Origin: Setomelanomma holmii
Lineage: Eukaryota > Ascomycota > Dothideomycetes > Pleosporales > Phaeosphaeriaceae
Assembly (NCBI GenBank): GCA_010015745.1
Contig: ML978226.1
Coordinates: 1 to 64,000, forward strand
Direction of reading: 5' to 3'
Length of the DNA: 64,000 nt
The notes below the pieces were generated by a model. It ran no database searches, was not told where the DNA came from, and worked only from the letters and a program-made list of their open reading frames with translations. The translations under genes were made by a program, and so were the position numbers. Shown here in pieces: positions 22,601-34,212 of the stretch. Numbering within the stretch: position 1 is the first letter of the stretch; each line of letters starts with the position of its first letter.

Positions 22601-25600
22601 GCTCTATATTAGCTGCAATGCCGACACAATTTGCAGCAGCAAGCGCCTCTTTCCCACACTACTGTACAACAAACCTTGGATGACATGCTAAGATTTGTCG
22701 CATGCACCGGACTATACAATGCCGTCGTGTCGACATCAGATTCAGACGGCTAGAGTGGTGGATGCGCGCAGCATTCGGACCTAAACAGGTGCGACAATCA
22801 GGTGCACCACATCCCCTTGGAGCGGCAGAGAGAGCAAACAGGTTGGACGCTTGAGACTGAGTCACCACCTACCCCGGCTGTGTAGATGCGGCGTTGTGCG
22901 AAGGACGTGAGCTGGCTTCAGCTACTGCAACAGAGGCCTGTATTGCTTGTGCGAAGTCTCTGCGAGCCTGCCCTGATGCCTTACGCAGCGAAAGTATCCC
23001 GTCCAGCGACATCGTCCCTGGCGACCAAGCCCTATCAGGAAATTCGAACTTTGGGCGACTTAGTGCCATGTGAAGGCCTGAGTGGTGAGACACGATCAGT
23101 GCAGACTTTCCTCATGTCAGGCGTGCACTGAAGCGAGCGGGTTGCAGATGCCGTGTTCGAAAGCACCCTGTGAATGGACAGGACTTGTGACCCAGTCTAA
23201 CGTGGGTCGCAATCTCAGTACCGCAGCAAATTCCTCATCAGACAGATCCATGGTTACAGAAGGGGCAAATGAATGTATTCGCCGCCTGAGCGCCTCCTTC
23301 TGACACATTTTGTTGTTGGCAGTGGAGGCTGGGGACTGGTGGTACGTTTGCTCGCCTTTGGCGTTGTGCAAGCATGGAAGCGACATTTGCCGGCCGCAAG
23401 CACAAAGCCACTGTCATGGAGTTGCTCACCTACCGCCCAGGTGTGTCGATCACAGTATCCTAGAGAGTGCCAAGGGTGCCAGATGATTGGCTAAAGTGAG
23501 GAGAATATCGAACAAGTGAGCCCCAAGTTCTGGTGAGCCTGCAAGATTAGTGCTTTTACCAAAGGCATGTGCCGCCATGCCCGCAAGAGAAATTTGACTA
23601 TTTCAACGCTGCTCTAGACCGAGTCTAGAACATCAATCACGAACCCCGAAACTTGGCTCCTTGCTCAAGATCATCGTCACCCAAAGGTAATAGTGCAGCT
23701 AGCCCGTCATGTCGCCCCTCATGCAACTTGTCTACTTGGTAACAATGACTGCCTTGTCAGGCTCATGGCGACATACGGAGGAAGGCGGCGTAGTTCGAAT
23801 GCTTGCGACAGTTTCAATCTATGCGTCGGCTGGACGCCGGGTAGTGGAACCGTGAAGGGACACCCCAGGGCACCACTCAGCGATCACTGAAAACTTTCTT
23901 CGTTAAAGGTGTGGAGTGGTCCGTACAGCCCGCCAGGGATAGCGAACTGCAACCGACCAGTTGTGCTAGCTAGCGCAGATGGAGCCGCTCATGCCGCCAC
24001 CTTTTTTTTGTTTTCGCCAACAGTCTTCCACGATGCAGCGCCACGTTTGGGACCCACTCATCTCGTGGGCGGCCGAATGATACGTCATCAAGGAACCTTT
24101 CCTGTGTCGCAGATTGCCGGGCTGAGGATGTTGAACATGGGTCCGGCTTGATCCAAAGAATGGATGCTTTGCCAGAGTCAGGCCCGCATATGGTGGAATT
24201 AGCGAGACTCACGAGCGATGAATGGAGAGGTTTGCTTAGAACCACACTTTCACAATCTCGATTGATGAGACCAGCGATACACAACACGGCAGGTAGGCGC
24301 GGGCTTCCTCATGGTGTGATGACTGCGGTGGATTTGTGCACTTGTGGCCGCAGTCTTTTATTTCCAGCTGGCAACCCATAACAAGCTGCAAGTCAGCGTG
24401 CCGCGACTCGATCCGACACCGTTCGCAGGATGCCGGGACACAGTCCAACAACTGCGCAGGCATGGTCCGGCTGCCACATTGAAGACGACTCCGCTTGTGA
24501 GAACGTCGTCTCGTGATGCACAAAGTCGTACTGATGCAGTGCATCCGCCAGAGAGACCGAGGCTGGCTGCAATCATGCCGACCGAATGTGATACGTGGGA
24601 TGTGCTGATTTCATGGATGCAACGCGTTTCATTCGTTACATGCGTATATCTGGCGCTATTCAGCATGTCGACTCATCCGTCATGGCACCCTGTTGGCTAA
24701 TCCATCGTAGAAGGTCATGACCAAAGGCTTCCATATCAACCTGAAAGCATGTTAGGATTGTAAAACCACAGCAAGGAGGCTTGGGTAAGGTTGAATGCTT
24801 TGCTGCAGCCAAGACAGTGTTAACATTGCATTACCACGGTGGTAAGGTCCTTAGTGCAGCCACCCATGCATGGCCACACTTGCAGAACATTCACACTCGT
24901 TTTGGCGACCAGACATAGACGCCCCCTGACATGATCTAAATCGTTTGAACTGCCAAAACCATCCCTGTGCCCGCGTTGGACCGCTGCCGATCATACAAGC
25001 GGGACGAAACCAGGGTTCTCGGCGCTTCGGCTGCAGCTCATAAGCCACGCCCGGGGATTTCTCGTTGTCGAACGGTATTGCCTTTTCAGGCATGGCAATC
25101 GTGGGGTTGCTGGGGAGGCCTCATTGTGCAGATGAACCACTCTCAATCGTCGTCATGATCGTTGAGGCCTGCTGCAATCATCGGAAGATGGTTTATGCAG
25201 CCTTCATCAATGACTTCTCAACACGCAAGCTGCTTTGTCACTACGGCGCAGCCAGACCCATCGGCCGGATTAGTCGCATAGAGTCTTTATCGTGATGATC
25301 GGGTCCACCCTGTACTGTGTGCTGGAGCCTGAAAGTCGTTTGCCTTTGCCTATATCAAGCATGACCTAGCAAATACGCACTGTTTGCGAAGTGAAAATCC
25401 TAATGAATCGCGTAGCCGAAACCGGCGATCTTGTGAATAGAATGACATGCCATGACCGAACGCGCGTATCGCCAGACCTTCAGAAGGGTTCTTTTTGTAG
25501 GCTTGGAGCCAATATTTGCCCGTCGTGACCCAGGACTCATTTTGGGTTTCGAGCACGTCCACTATCCGTATTCCGTTCCATCAAAGCCGGTGGCTCGGCG

Positions 25601-26525
25601 GTCTGCGCCCGTGGTCAACGTTAGCAGCGTTGCTTATGGTTTCAAAGGCGGCTCGGTAGAGGGCTGCAGTGCTTTTTCTAGGCGATGCCTAATTATGACA
25701 GGGATTCCAGACTCGACCGATGCACAAAGGCGACATATTAGGCGCAATCCGCGGTGATGGCACGCTCCCACCCTCAAGGACCGATATCGAGGGACAGGCG
25801 GCTGCTCACGTCCGGTGTGCTCATCCTCCAGGCAGGCGTCTGTTGGGTTGCGAGGCTGATGCGTGTGCCGGATGAATACAATGTGCTGATTGCTGCAATC
25901 TCCGTGCGCGTCCCGCCGTTGGCTGTGTGACTCAAGCCCGCGATGGATGCAGATGTCTGGTGCTGCATTCATCTGCAAAGCCCCATGTCATGGGCTCGCG
26001 GTCCCCGTTACAGGCGGGTGCTGGCCAGGGCATGGCTGCATGTCGATTTCTGGAAAGACGCTCGGCTACGAGACGACCAATGAACGAGCGAGAGAGGCGT
26101 CCACCCCAGATCGCGCTTGGATACCCATGGGCCAGCAGCTTGGTTTGAGCGTGCAGCCGGCAAACCAAACAGGAGGTGCTGGGTGCGGCCGAGGTGGAGC
26201 AATTCACTCTCGTGCGGGGCGTTGATTGGCTAGTGCGAGCCCATCGCGGAAGCATGTCGTAGCGCAGGAGGACCACTTCGCTTTGCACTCTTCCACTCTT
26301 TCCGAAACTACTGCGCCAACCACAGTCTGACCCCATCCGCCCCTGATCTGGCGATGAAATGCTGGCGCTGACACGGGTCTGCGTACAGATGGACCAGCCC
26401 ATCCACCCATCGATAGGCCTGAGTCTCATGCGGGACTGGGCTTGGCCTCGCCATCGCAGTGTCGCCGGCGTTGTTCCACTAATGATGCCCCTCGCTGGCG
26501 CGGCTAAAACATGATACAGCTGAGT

Positions 26526-26567
26526 GCTGGTGCTGGTGCTGGTGCTGGTGCTGGTGCTGGCGCTGGC
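26526..26567 (+). repeat. Hexanucleotide microsatellite (GCTGGT)5(GCTGGC)2
   Basis: Seven consecutive 6-base units, five GCTGGT followed by two GCTGGC. The complementary strand reads as Ser-Thr repeats but lies in no credible gene. Confidence 0.95.
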
Positions 26568-26966
26568 GTCGCTATGCACCGTCCTTCCCTCGTCCAACAT
26601 CAGTCTTCCAGGGCTAGTTGACCGCCTGGAGGGCCACCGCCCCATGCACACGACACTCGACCCCGGCATGGAGCCCAGCTGAGTCGCACTGCTAAGTGCA
26701 CTTGTTCCGGAGCCTAGCTGCGCTACCGCATGCTGCCATCACCGTCGCGAGCGTCGTGGTTCCCTTGCCTGCTTGTCTCGATGAGCCGGCCTGCCTTTGC
26801 TGCACGGATGCTCCGTTGCGCCATGATACATCGGTACCCGCCTCCCTCGTCTGCTCTCCTTGCCCTGTGATTTGGTCATTCCAGGCGTTTCTTTTAGCAT
26901 TCTGCATCCCATGCTCTGGCTGATCGCTTCAACCGTGCCACTCGGCCTGCTTGTTGCAACGCTCCC

Positions 26967-26994
26967 TCACCGAGCCATCCTCACCGAGCCATCC
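26967..26994 (+). repeat. Tandem 14-bp direct repeat
   Basis: TCACCGAGCCATCC occurs twice in immediate succession (26967-26980, 26981-26994). It lies about 370 bases upstream of the ATG at 27360. Confidence 0.9.
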
Positions 26995-27311
26995 CTTGGT
27001 GGCCCCGTATAGTCAATAACCTCCCGTTCCTTGTCTGCACCTAATCCACTATTAATTGCTCTTGAGTTTCCACTAGCCTAGCCCTGGCATTCCTTGTACC
27101 ATGACTCTAGCCACGAAGTCTCTCTTTTTTAAATTTCCCCATCCCACGCTTCCTAATTCGTCTATATCTCTTGGCGTTCCATATACCTATGCAGATACCC
27201 CAAGCCTGCACACCATCAAGCTGGACAACAGTGATTGTGATCTATCCTATCACCTGATGCCTTTCTCTACCACAAACTCTTCGAACATATAGACTGCAAT
27301 TCTCGCTGTTT

Positions 27312-27339
27312 ATCATATCACACTCATCATATCACACTC
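27312..27339 (+). repeat. Tandem 14-bp direct repeat in the leader of the gene at 27360
   Basis: ATCATATCACACTC occurs twice without a gap (27312-27325, 27326-27339), 20 bases before the start codon. It is probably in the 5' untranslated region. Confidence 0.9.
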
Positions 27340-27359
27340 CAACGCACAACCTTACCACC

Positions 27360-28421
27360 ATGTCCGGCCAAATGCACAGCTCACAGCTCCCTCGACGTGC
27401 GTCGAGAAGCGCAGGGAGCCAACCTGCATGTCGTCCTTCACGAGTAGAAAAACCGAAGAGCCACCACAACAGCCCTAGGACAATGGAGAGGCGGAAAACT
27501 ACGACCGAGACAAAACTATACGCAACTCTCGACGACCATTACAGAATGATGTTTGGTGTCGACACAGAGGAGGAATTTGAAGAACGCCCACAGCCAAGCC
27601 GACCGGTTAGCTGGCATCCATCCTCGACACAATTTCAAGCAAACCGTTCCTCGTCATATTTTGAGCCTCAACAGGACTGGTCACGACAGCACTCAGCATC
27701 GCCACGAAACTCTGCTCAAGCATCCGACTTCTACTCCGTTTCCACCCGCAACTCTTTTTATGAGCCCCAGCAACATGCTTCGACGTATCCTGGTGTATAT
27801 GGCACCCACAGAGGCTCCGATGAGTCTGACTACAGCTGGCAAAGCGTACCTCAACAAACACCTTCATACGTACATTCGACCATCAACACACCCACCACCG
27901 AGCCACTGCCCTGGTACCTCCAGCAATGGGCCCAGAAGAATCAACATCAGACCATGATGACATCGCAAAATGTGTCTTCAGACTTCTTGCCAATCCAACA
28001 CCCAGCTACACAACATGAGGAAATGGAAGGAGATGGTGGTGAGAAGCTTGTGGCTTTGGGACTTTACGATTTGCCGGAACCGTCTCTGTCATGGCATGGT
28101 GTTGAGGAGGCGACTGGCAAGGGCCTGAAACTCGAAGAGACATGGCAACCACCTGAGGACGACGAGGATAATGAAGACGACGCCGACGATGCAAGTTCCG
28201 AGGCCAGCGAGGAACTATCACCTCCTCTTCCCTCGATCAACGACAACAACCAGCATCTCCAACTCCCGGTTCATGTCAAGGCACAGACACCTGGAAGCAT
28301 GGAGGGCCAGAGCTTCTTCTTAGATGACGACGAGACAGTTTCAAAGGAGTGGTGGTTTCAACAAATGAAGCAACCCACCATGCCGATGCGGGACAATGGC
28401 TTGGGATATGGCTGGTTGTGA
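27360..28421 (+). CDS. Conserved fungal disordered protein, function unknown
   Basis: A single-exon gene of 353 residues from the ATG at 27360 (context CACCATGTCC). The N-terminal half is Ser/Gln/Pro-rich and basic (SRSAGSQPACRPSRVEK), with the block LYATLDDHYRMMFGV. The middle is rich in Tyr, Gln and Ser. The best-ordered part is at residues about 222-260 (GGEKLVALGLYDLPEP and then GKGLKLEETWQPPED), a block I associate with uncharacterised proteins across filamentous ascomycetes. An acidic run (EDDEDNEDDADDASSEASEE) and a short C-terminal block around SKEWWFQQMKQ follow. No enzyme motif, zinc finger or membrane segment is present. A nuclear or regulatory adaptor role is possible, and the very long empty upstream region would suit a regulator, but both are guesses. 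Confidence 0.82.
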   Translation: MSGQMHSSQLPRRASRSAGSQPACRPSRVEKPKSHHNSPRTMERRKTTTETKLYATLDDHYRMMFGVDTEEEFEERPQPSRPVSWHPSSTQFQANRSSSYFEPQQDWSRQHSASPRNSAQASDFYSVSTRNSFYEPQQHASTYPGVYGTHRGSDESDYSWQSVPQQTPSYVHSTINTPTTEPLPWYLQQWAQKNQHQTMMTSQNVSSDFLPIQHPATQHEEMEGDGGEKLVALGLYDLPEPSLSWHGVEEATGKGLKLEETWQPPEDDEDNEDDADDASSEASEELSPPLPSINDNNQHLQLPVHVKAQTPGSMEGQSFFLDDDETVSKEWWFQQMKQPTMPMRDNGLGYGWL

Positions 28422-29682
28422 AGAGCTGGGCTCTGTTTTGCACACATACCTTCTGTCAACATGTTTTCCACTTTTGTTTCAGCATAGCAAGGCGTTCTGA
28501 TTTATCCATGGTTGGACCGACAAAAGATACACGGATACCCCAGCCTTCATTGGCACAAGAGCTCAGAGAGCATTTGCATCGCTCTATTTGAGGTCAGATG
28601 AGCATCACGAATAGCAATAGCAACACATCATAAGGAATTAATCATACAACAAATGGCCCCTAACAGTGTACCATTGACTTGCAATCACCTGCCACCATCA
28701 CTGTGCATCTGTGACCTCGGATGCACACAAGCACCACGGGCATGTGATGCTGTGAAAGGTTCCAAGATTGACACGGAACATGCGTCACAACTGCAGTTGC
28801 TGCCGTCGAAAGAGCCCAAACACCAGGCTGACATCCAGGGCAGGATCCACCGTCGAATGAGGATGTCGCATCCCGATGTCGCACCTGCTGCTTCGCTACT
28901 CCCGTGAGGAGGCAGTCCTCAACACCACATCTGCACCTCCTTCAACACTTTTCCATCCTTCAAACCTTCTTACCCACAAGTTGCATTCGCATCCCTCGTC
29001 TCGGCGCATGCCGTAGCGCGCCGTAGCGCACCGTACCGCGAAACAAGAACAATTTCGTCGGCGTCATTCTCCCGTACGGCGTCAGCTCATCGGGCACATC
29101 CCTGCTTGCCAGGCACAAGAGATCTGCTTACGTTTACATCACGAAGCCTGAATCAAGCCCCCCGGACACTCGCCGAAGGGCCGATAGCCTCATATTGTCT
29201 CAACCATGCCGCCAACCTTACCGATGAGCTGACCGGCGTTACGTCCAACCGATCCACTGAGCACGCTTGTGCAGCATGTTGCAGGATCGCTCAACTTCGG
29301 CGACGACTCGCTGCACATGCCTGTTTAGGCTGCTGCTTAGTACCACACCGCCAAACCTTGCCCTACCGAGGCGGCCACGTTTCTACGGGGACTGCGGAAT
29401 TAGAGTGCGTTAAAATTGCGAGCATCAAAAGGTTCCAGAATACGGGGGCAGTGCCGAGATGTCACTGATTCATGGTGTTCGGTGTTGGTGCGTATCGATA
29501 AGACACCATGCACTTCAAGCAAATTTTGCTGGACATGGCGCGAACTCACGTGCGGCATCACAACGCACGCCCGGTTAACCCGGATCAAGGCTCCCGCCAA
29601 TCGCAAAGCACACACGACAGACTGCAGTTGGACGCGTTGAGCTGCGCGAATTTCGCATCTCGCGAAGAAGTGTCGTTTGGCC
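28422..29682. other. Intergenic, no gene seen
   Basis: About 1.26 kb between the disordered-protein gene and LAS1. Only short frames occur. It contains a three-copy 10-bp tandem repeat at 29011-29040. Confidence 0.45.
29011..29040 (+). repeat. Three tandem 10-bp units
   Basis: The units are CCGTAGCGCG, CCGTAGCGCA and CCGTACCGCG in succession. They are GC-rich and lie in intergenic DNA about 640 bases upstream of the LAS1 start. Confidence 0.85.
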
Positions 29683-31310
29683 ATGGATCCACCACGCAGA
29701 CAATTTGTCGTAACGCCGTGGCGCAACAGGCAGGAGCTGCTTCAGCTGCGACACGATCTGTATGGGTCTGATGCGACTAAGAAAGAGCGAGCGGTCAACA
29801 AGGTGAGCTGAGCTGCGTAATTGCGGCCTGTAGTCGAGTAGTGCACTATGGCCAGCTGGTAGAGGAGCTATGCTGATAGCTCGAAATGTAGGTATTCGCA
29901 TGGCGACTGCGAAAACCAGAAGGCTTGCCTCTATTGCTTGACTCATCAGCAGACATCATTGATGTGATTCTGCAAGACCAAAAGAATGAGCTGAAGCATA
30001 ATGCTCTGCGGCTGCTGTATGCTACTGCGCTGTCGAGGTAGGCCTTTCATGTGCTTTTTCTATCATCCGTCGTTTCTATTGTCTTTCATATAGCTCTCCA
30101 TCATGATATGCTCTCCAGACCGTTTGACTTACTGGCTGAGCGTCTTTCAACCAGCAATGTCTGCTTCAGCCGTTTCTCGCCTTCGAGTTTGGGTGCAACG
30201 AGACGACCATGTGATTGACAGGACGTCAGATTCATCACTGGCCTAGCAGACACTCAAATCGACCTCATCCGCGACAAGCCCGCCTGGTTCCCACCCGGCA
30301 AATCTCTCCAACTACCCACTCCACTGCTCGAACTCCGGCACCGCATAGTCCATCGACACTTGCCCTCTCTAGCCGAGCTGAAACGTGCAGCTCAGGACTC
30401 CTTGAACTGGTTATGGGAGTGGTACTGGAGCCAACTGGACTATGCGTTCGGCATCGTTAAGCCGGATGAAGGCGATGCACAGGTGGAGAGTACAGAGGCG
30501 ATCAAGGAGAAGCTCCAAATGATCTTGAAGACGTATGTGAAAGAGAGGAAAAGTGAAATCAAGAGCAGGAAGAAGGAATCGAAGGCGGCGGAGACTGCTG
30601 TATCGGCGTATCATGTGCGGTATTCGCCATCCAGCACATTGACGCCTGTGGCACGGACGCAGAACCTCTTACTTCGGTTACTCATTGACGAGAAAATGAT
30701 CCTGCCTGCGGACAAGAAGCTCGGATCGAGCATGTCCGGCGCTTTTCTGATCTGGGATCCTGCACTACTCGCGCTCTGTCCTTCTGTAATGCCAGTTTCA
30801 TCGCTGCTTGCGCACTTGATGAGCACCATGAACGCCCCATACGCATCTCGATCCATGGTCAGCATTGATATGGATCCCGTTGCAGAAGGCATTTATGATT
30901 GGGTTCTACACCTTCTCTGTTCATCTGAATGGCAGGCTACGCGTGCTCGGATAGCAGCCAATCTCGTCGAGGAGACGCTAATACAGTGCTTCTCGGAACC
31001 GACGTTCTGGAACTTGAGAGTCGCTGTAGATATGGTCAAAGACGAAGCAGTAGCGAACCGAGAGCAGTGGCTTGCTGTTTTGGAAGCTGCGAAAATGGAG
31101 GGCCAGGTTGTGGGAGATAGGGGCGAAGACGACGCCATGGACGTTGATGTTGAGGGTATCGAAGAGGGATTACCGGTGTCTGATACATCGATAGAGAAGG
31201 ATAAGGAGAAAGCCGTCAAGGAGAAGATCAGGGGCCCCACGAAAGTACTTGGCATGTGGAAACCACGACCGATTGGTTGGCTACCTGAAGGCTGGGAGCA
31301 CGATGAATAG
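29683..31310 (+). CDS. LAS1: Las1-like pre-rRNA processing endonuclease
   Basis: Las1 is the HEPN ribonuclease that, with the Grc3 kinase, cleaves ITS2 during 60S ribosome maturation in the nucleolus and nucleus. Three exons (29683-29802, 29892-30037, 30230-31310; introns of 89 and 192 bp) give 448 residues. The N-terminus carries the family opening FVVTPWRNRQELLQLRHDLY, then VFAWRLRKPEGLPLLLDSS and LYATALSRFITGLAD. The catalytic block is LPTPLLELRHRIVHRHLPSL, containing the HEPN R-H-x-x-x-H (RHRIVH, where many Las1 proteins have RHxxTH). LNWLWEWYW closes the conserved domain. The rest is helical, with an acidic stretch (GEDDAMDVDVEGIEEGLP) and a C-terminal GMWKPRPIGWLPEGW motif that in Las1 binds Grc3. 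The third exon could begin at a nearby alternative AG, but only 30229/30230 keeps the frame. Confidence 0.93.
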
Positions 31311-32000
31311 CCATGCTAGGGCTCGAAACCACCTTGCGTGATAGTCTAGACGCCGAGTCTAAGATGCATCCAAACACACGCTGCCGAACTCAAGCGATAT
31401 CTAGAATCTCACCACTTCAAGTTTGTCGAACACTCAGGATTCTGCAACGACTTCTTTATCCACTGACTACGAGACCGCCAAGTATAAGAACCCTCTGCAC
31501 GGCTTCCTAAGATGTTCGGGTCTTATGAGACGAAGAACTCTGAGCACCAGATCACGACGTTGTAGATTATTGTAATGATGGGTAAAACTCGATCTGACAT
31601 GCTCCACGACCGGAGTCTCACCGAAGTAGCCTAATATACCCTACTCTCCACATTCCGAACTCTTCATACACCAAGTCTGAACTTATGTATACAATGACAA
31701 CGCTCCTTCAATACATGCACGTCGAGGGTCTGTTCAACTAACTGGATCTATTGTAACAAGGTCCCTCTAGTAGTATGACTACTATGGATAACCGAGTGGG
31801 AGGAGGTAGAGTGGCTCAGCGTATTGTATTGACTCTCGCTTGCGTGTGTTGTGTATCTTCCCGCAGAGTGCAGTAGCATCTACCACGGTACCTTCCTGCC
31901 TTTCGGGTCGCTCGCCCTGAGGCTTCCTTCCACCAACCTGGACTGAATCCACATCTCATCAAAAGGATCCATCATTTTGCTCAAACTCCCCTCTCTCACC
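31311..32000. other. Intergenic
   Basis: This covers the LAS1 3' end and the promoter of the next gene. There are only short frames and nothing recognisable. Confidence 0.4.
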
Positions 32001-32686
32001 ATGGATTCTCCATCCAATGTCTCATACGAAGGTCCGTTCACACGAGATCATACCCTCCAAATGCACCAAACAGCACACTGAGAGGCCCATAGTCTAACAA
32101 GCCTGTTCCGCACTCTCATGGACCAAGGCACAAAGCTACGACACAAAAGTACTCGCCTACATCTCTTTTCGGCACCGCACACATCTCATCTCCCGTCAAC
32201 CTCACTTCGACCCTTCCAGACTACTCTAGCTCTGAACTTACATGCATCCCACAGGACTGGTCCCTCCTCACCACCATCCTCGCCCCAACCCTTTCAATCG
32301 ATTACTCCGCCATCAAAGGCCCCTCTGGCCTCGCACCCGCGCAACCCGCACTCGCTTTCGTCGCGCATATTAGTAGTCCAACTGAGCTTGGTAATAGCGA
32401 TGTCAAGACGCAGCATTTGCTCGGCTTGGCGAGGTGGATGCGTCTGAGTGGTGGAGAAGTCACGACCGTACGGCAGATTCGCGCAAGGCATTGGAATACT
32501 GCCACGGAGGATGGGGTGGGTGCAACCGGGCATGGGACGGTGCAACATTGGTATAGTAAGGGTGGCGAGACTGAGACTGAGACTGGAATGGGAAAGGGGG
32601 CAGGGATGTGGTGGTTGAGTGGATTGAGGCCGGAGATTACGTTTTGGGAGGGAGATATGGCGCGTGTCATGGGGTGGATGCAGTGA
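32001..32686 (+). pseudogene. Conserved hypothetical protein with a one-base frameshift
   Basis: The ATG at 32001 begins MDSPSNVSYE. A 70-bp intron (32032-32101, CTAACAAG acceptor) joins in phase to ACSALSWTKAQSYDTKVLAY. At TTTT (32166-32169) the reading must drop one T to continue as FGTAHISSPVNLT, and the new frame then stays open to the TGA at 32684-32686. Later blocks include LLGLARWMRLSGGEVTTVRQ and GMWWLSGLRPEITFWEG. The intact product would be about 215 residues with no signal peptide or membrane segment. I do not recognise the family. A single extra T in a T-run could be a real inactivating mutation or a sequencing or assembly error, so the gene may be functional. Confidence 0.6.
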
Positions 32687-32754
32687 ATGTGGGCGCGGAA
32701 GCGGGGATGTTGTGTGAGAAAAGGGGATGGATTGGAGTAGTTTGCTCGAGCGTT

Positions 32755-32770
32755 GGGGGGGGGGGGGGGG
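32755..32770 (+). repeat. Homopolymer run of 16 G
   Basis: Sixteen consecutive G residues lie about 70 bases after the stop of the preceding gene. Such a run can form a G-quadruplex and is prone to length error in sequencing. Confidence 0.95.
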
Positions 32771-33071
32771 TTATATGCGTCGGTGTGATTGTTTATGACA
32801 CGTATGCGCATGCTGGCGACCAGGTCGTAGCCTTGTGCAGCACGCAAGGTGCTTGTAATTGCTGTGATTAGATCTTCAAACAACTCTTCGACGAAGTGCT
32901 ATGTCGTACACTGCCTCCTTTCCCAGTATGCTGCGCCGTGCCTTGCTTCCCTTCTATTTAGGCTTGGTAGTAACAGTATACAAGTCGTGCTCCAGGGTAC
33001 AGTGTGTTCGTAAGTGCTTGCTGAAGAAAGGTACGTATTTACAGGGTGCTTTGATTAGTTTCGACCGAGAA

Positions 33072-34212
33072 CTATACTTTTGCTTCGACCTCGGTGGAAA
33101 GTATCCGCGCCTCGACTTTCTTCATTATTTTGATTGTTTGTTCGGCGAGCGTAAGTGTCAGTATCTAGGCATGATTAGCACGTCCACGTGGTGAAAAAGA
33201 ATTGAGTTGACGTACCGTATGTGGCAGGATACGCGCAAGATGCGCAAAGTATCCTTTGTATACTGCGAGCACTCCCTCGGTCTTCACTGTTCGATACAGA
33301 CAATCGAAAGCTGAACTGTACAGATTGCCTGTTTGGTTGTACATCCGCGACATGACCGTGTCTGGAGGATGCATGACGCAGCATACCACAAAGCCACTTG
33401 CTGTGCTACTCGCGATATGCAAGGGCATGCCCTCTTCCATACCAAAGTGTTTTACCAACCTTCTCTTCGCGAAAAAGTACGTCGGAAGCTGCACTGAGCT
33501 TCCAAATCCTGTCCGTACCATGGCGGGTCCAACGCCTCGATATAGACCTTTTATGCCTTCGCTTGAGTATATTTGCCGCATGCCATCTGCAGCGTTCTTA
33601 TAGTGATGTTGTGTGCCGACTGGCAGAAAGGGAGAATATGATTGCAACCGCGTCTTGACGAGGAAGAAGGGCGAGCCCGCTGCGGCGCCGAGAATACCGG
33701 ATGCTGCACCCGAGAAGATGTTTATGCCAAAGGACTGGACGCTGCCGTCCTTGTAGATGGCCTGTGTAAGGGCATTGCGGAGGGGCTCGTAGAATCCCAG
33801 ACGGCATCCATTGAGGGTCATTTGATAGACGTACTGCGTCGCGTCAGCTTTTGCAGCCCTCCCGTTGTAGTACTTTCGAAGTCCGTACAGCGCATCCCAA
33901 TCCTCGTAGTAAACCTGTTGGGCCTTCATTTTTCAAAATGACACCGACACCGTGGAAAACACCTCGGTATAACCGCGGCGCATCCTTCTTTGCTTGTAGT
34001 TCTCCTTGTAATTGTAACCTGACTCCCGTTAACACGTTGCCGTGCGTGTACTGCCGGCATTTGCGCACCGAATCTTGACTGTCTCGAATCCGTGGGTAAC
34101 CGTCACAGCTCCGCAAGCTGCGATTCCACCTGCAATGAAGGATCTGGAGTTTCGCCAGTCAGCGTGAGTCCTTTTGGATGGTTTGAATAGCATACCCAAG
34201 CGTTGTGGACAT
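33072..34212 (-). CDS. OAC1: Mitochondrial carrier, oxaloacetate (Oac1) type
   Basis: An inner-membrane solute carrier of 310 residues built from five exons: 34196-34212, 34069-34143, 33889-34018, 33216-33833 and 33072-33164. The four introns are of 50-55 bp. The joined start is MSTTLGSFIAGGIAACGAVT. The three carrier repeats are visible through their signatures: HGFETVKIRLQLQGE (Pro of the usual PX[DE]XX[KR] is Gly here), SPFFLVKTRLQSYSP and HPPDTVMSRMYNQ. LKNEGPTGLLRGLG, SSEGIKGLYRGVGPAMVRT and KTEGVLAVYKGYFAHLARI are the matching matrix-helix ends. The LQLQGELQ block and the repeat residues resemble fungal Oac1 (oxaloacetate, sulfate and isopropylmalate transport) more than other carriers. 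The carrier family is certain; substrate assignment is inferred. It is divergent from SWD2. Confidence 0.9.

Larger units (their letters stand above)
19671..27359. other. 7.7-kb stretch with no recognisable gene
   Basis: All frames on both strands are short; the longest, about 245 codons on the minus strand at 25932-26669, owes its length to low complexity. Composition is ordinary to GC-rich, not AT-rich, so it is not a typical RIP-degraded transposon. I see no reverse transcriptase, integrase, transposase or terminal repeats. It contains the microsatellite at 26526-26567 and short direct repeats near its right end. It could be a long regulatory region for the gene at 27360, a non-coding RNA locus, or old relic DNA. 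Confidence 0.5.

Noticed and set aside
25932..26669. Minus-strand open frame of about 245 codons
   Set aside because: Its length comes from GC-rich low-complexity sequence and the hexanucleotide repeat. It has no motif, and composition is unlike neighbouring proteins.
32302..32883. Minus-strand open frame of 193 codons over the frameshifted hypothetical gene
   Set aside because: Antisense shadow; it runs into the G16 tract and has no motif.
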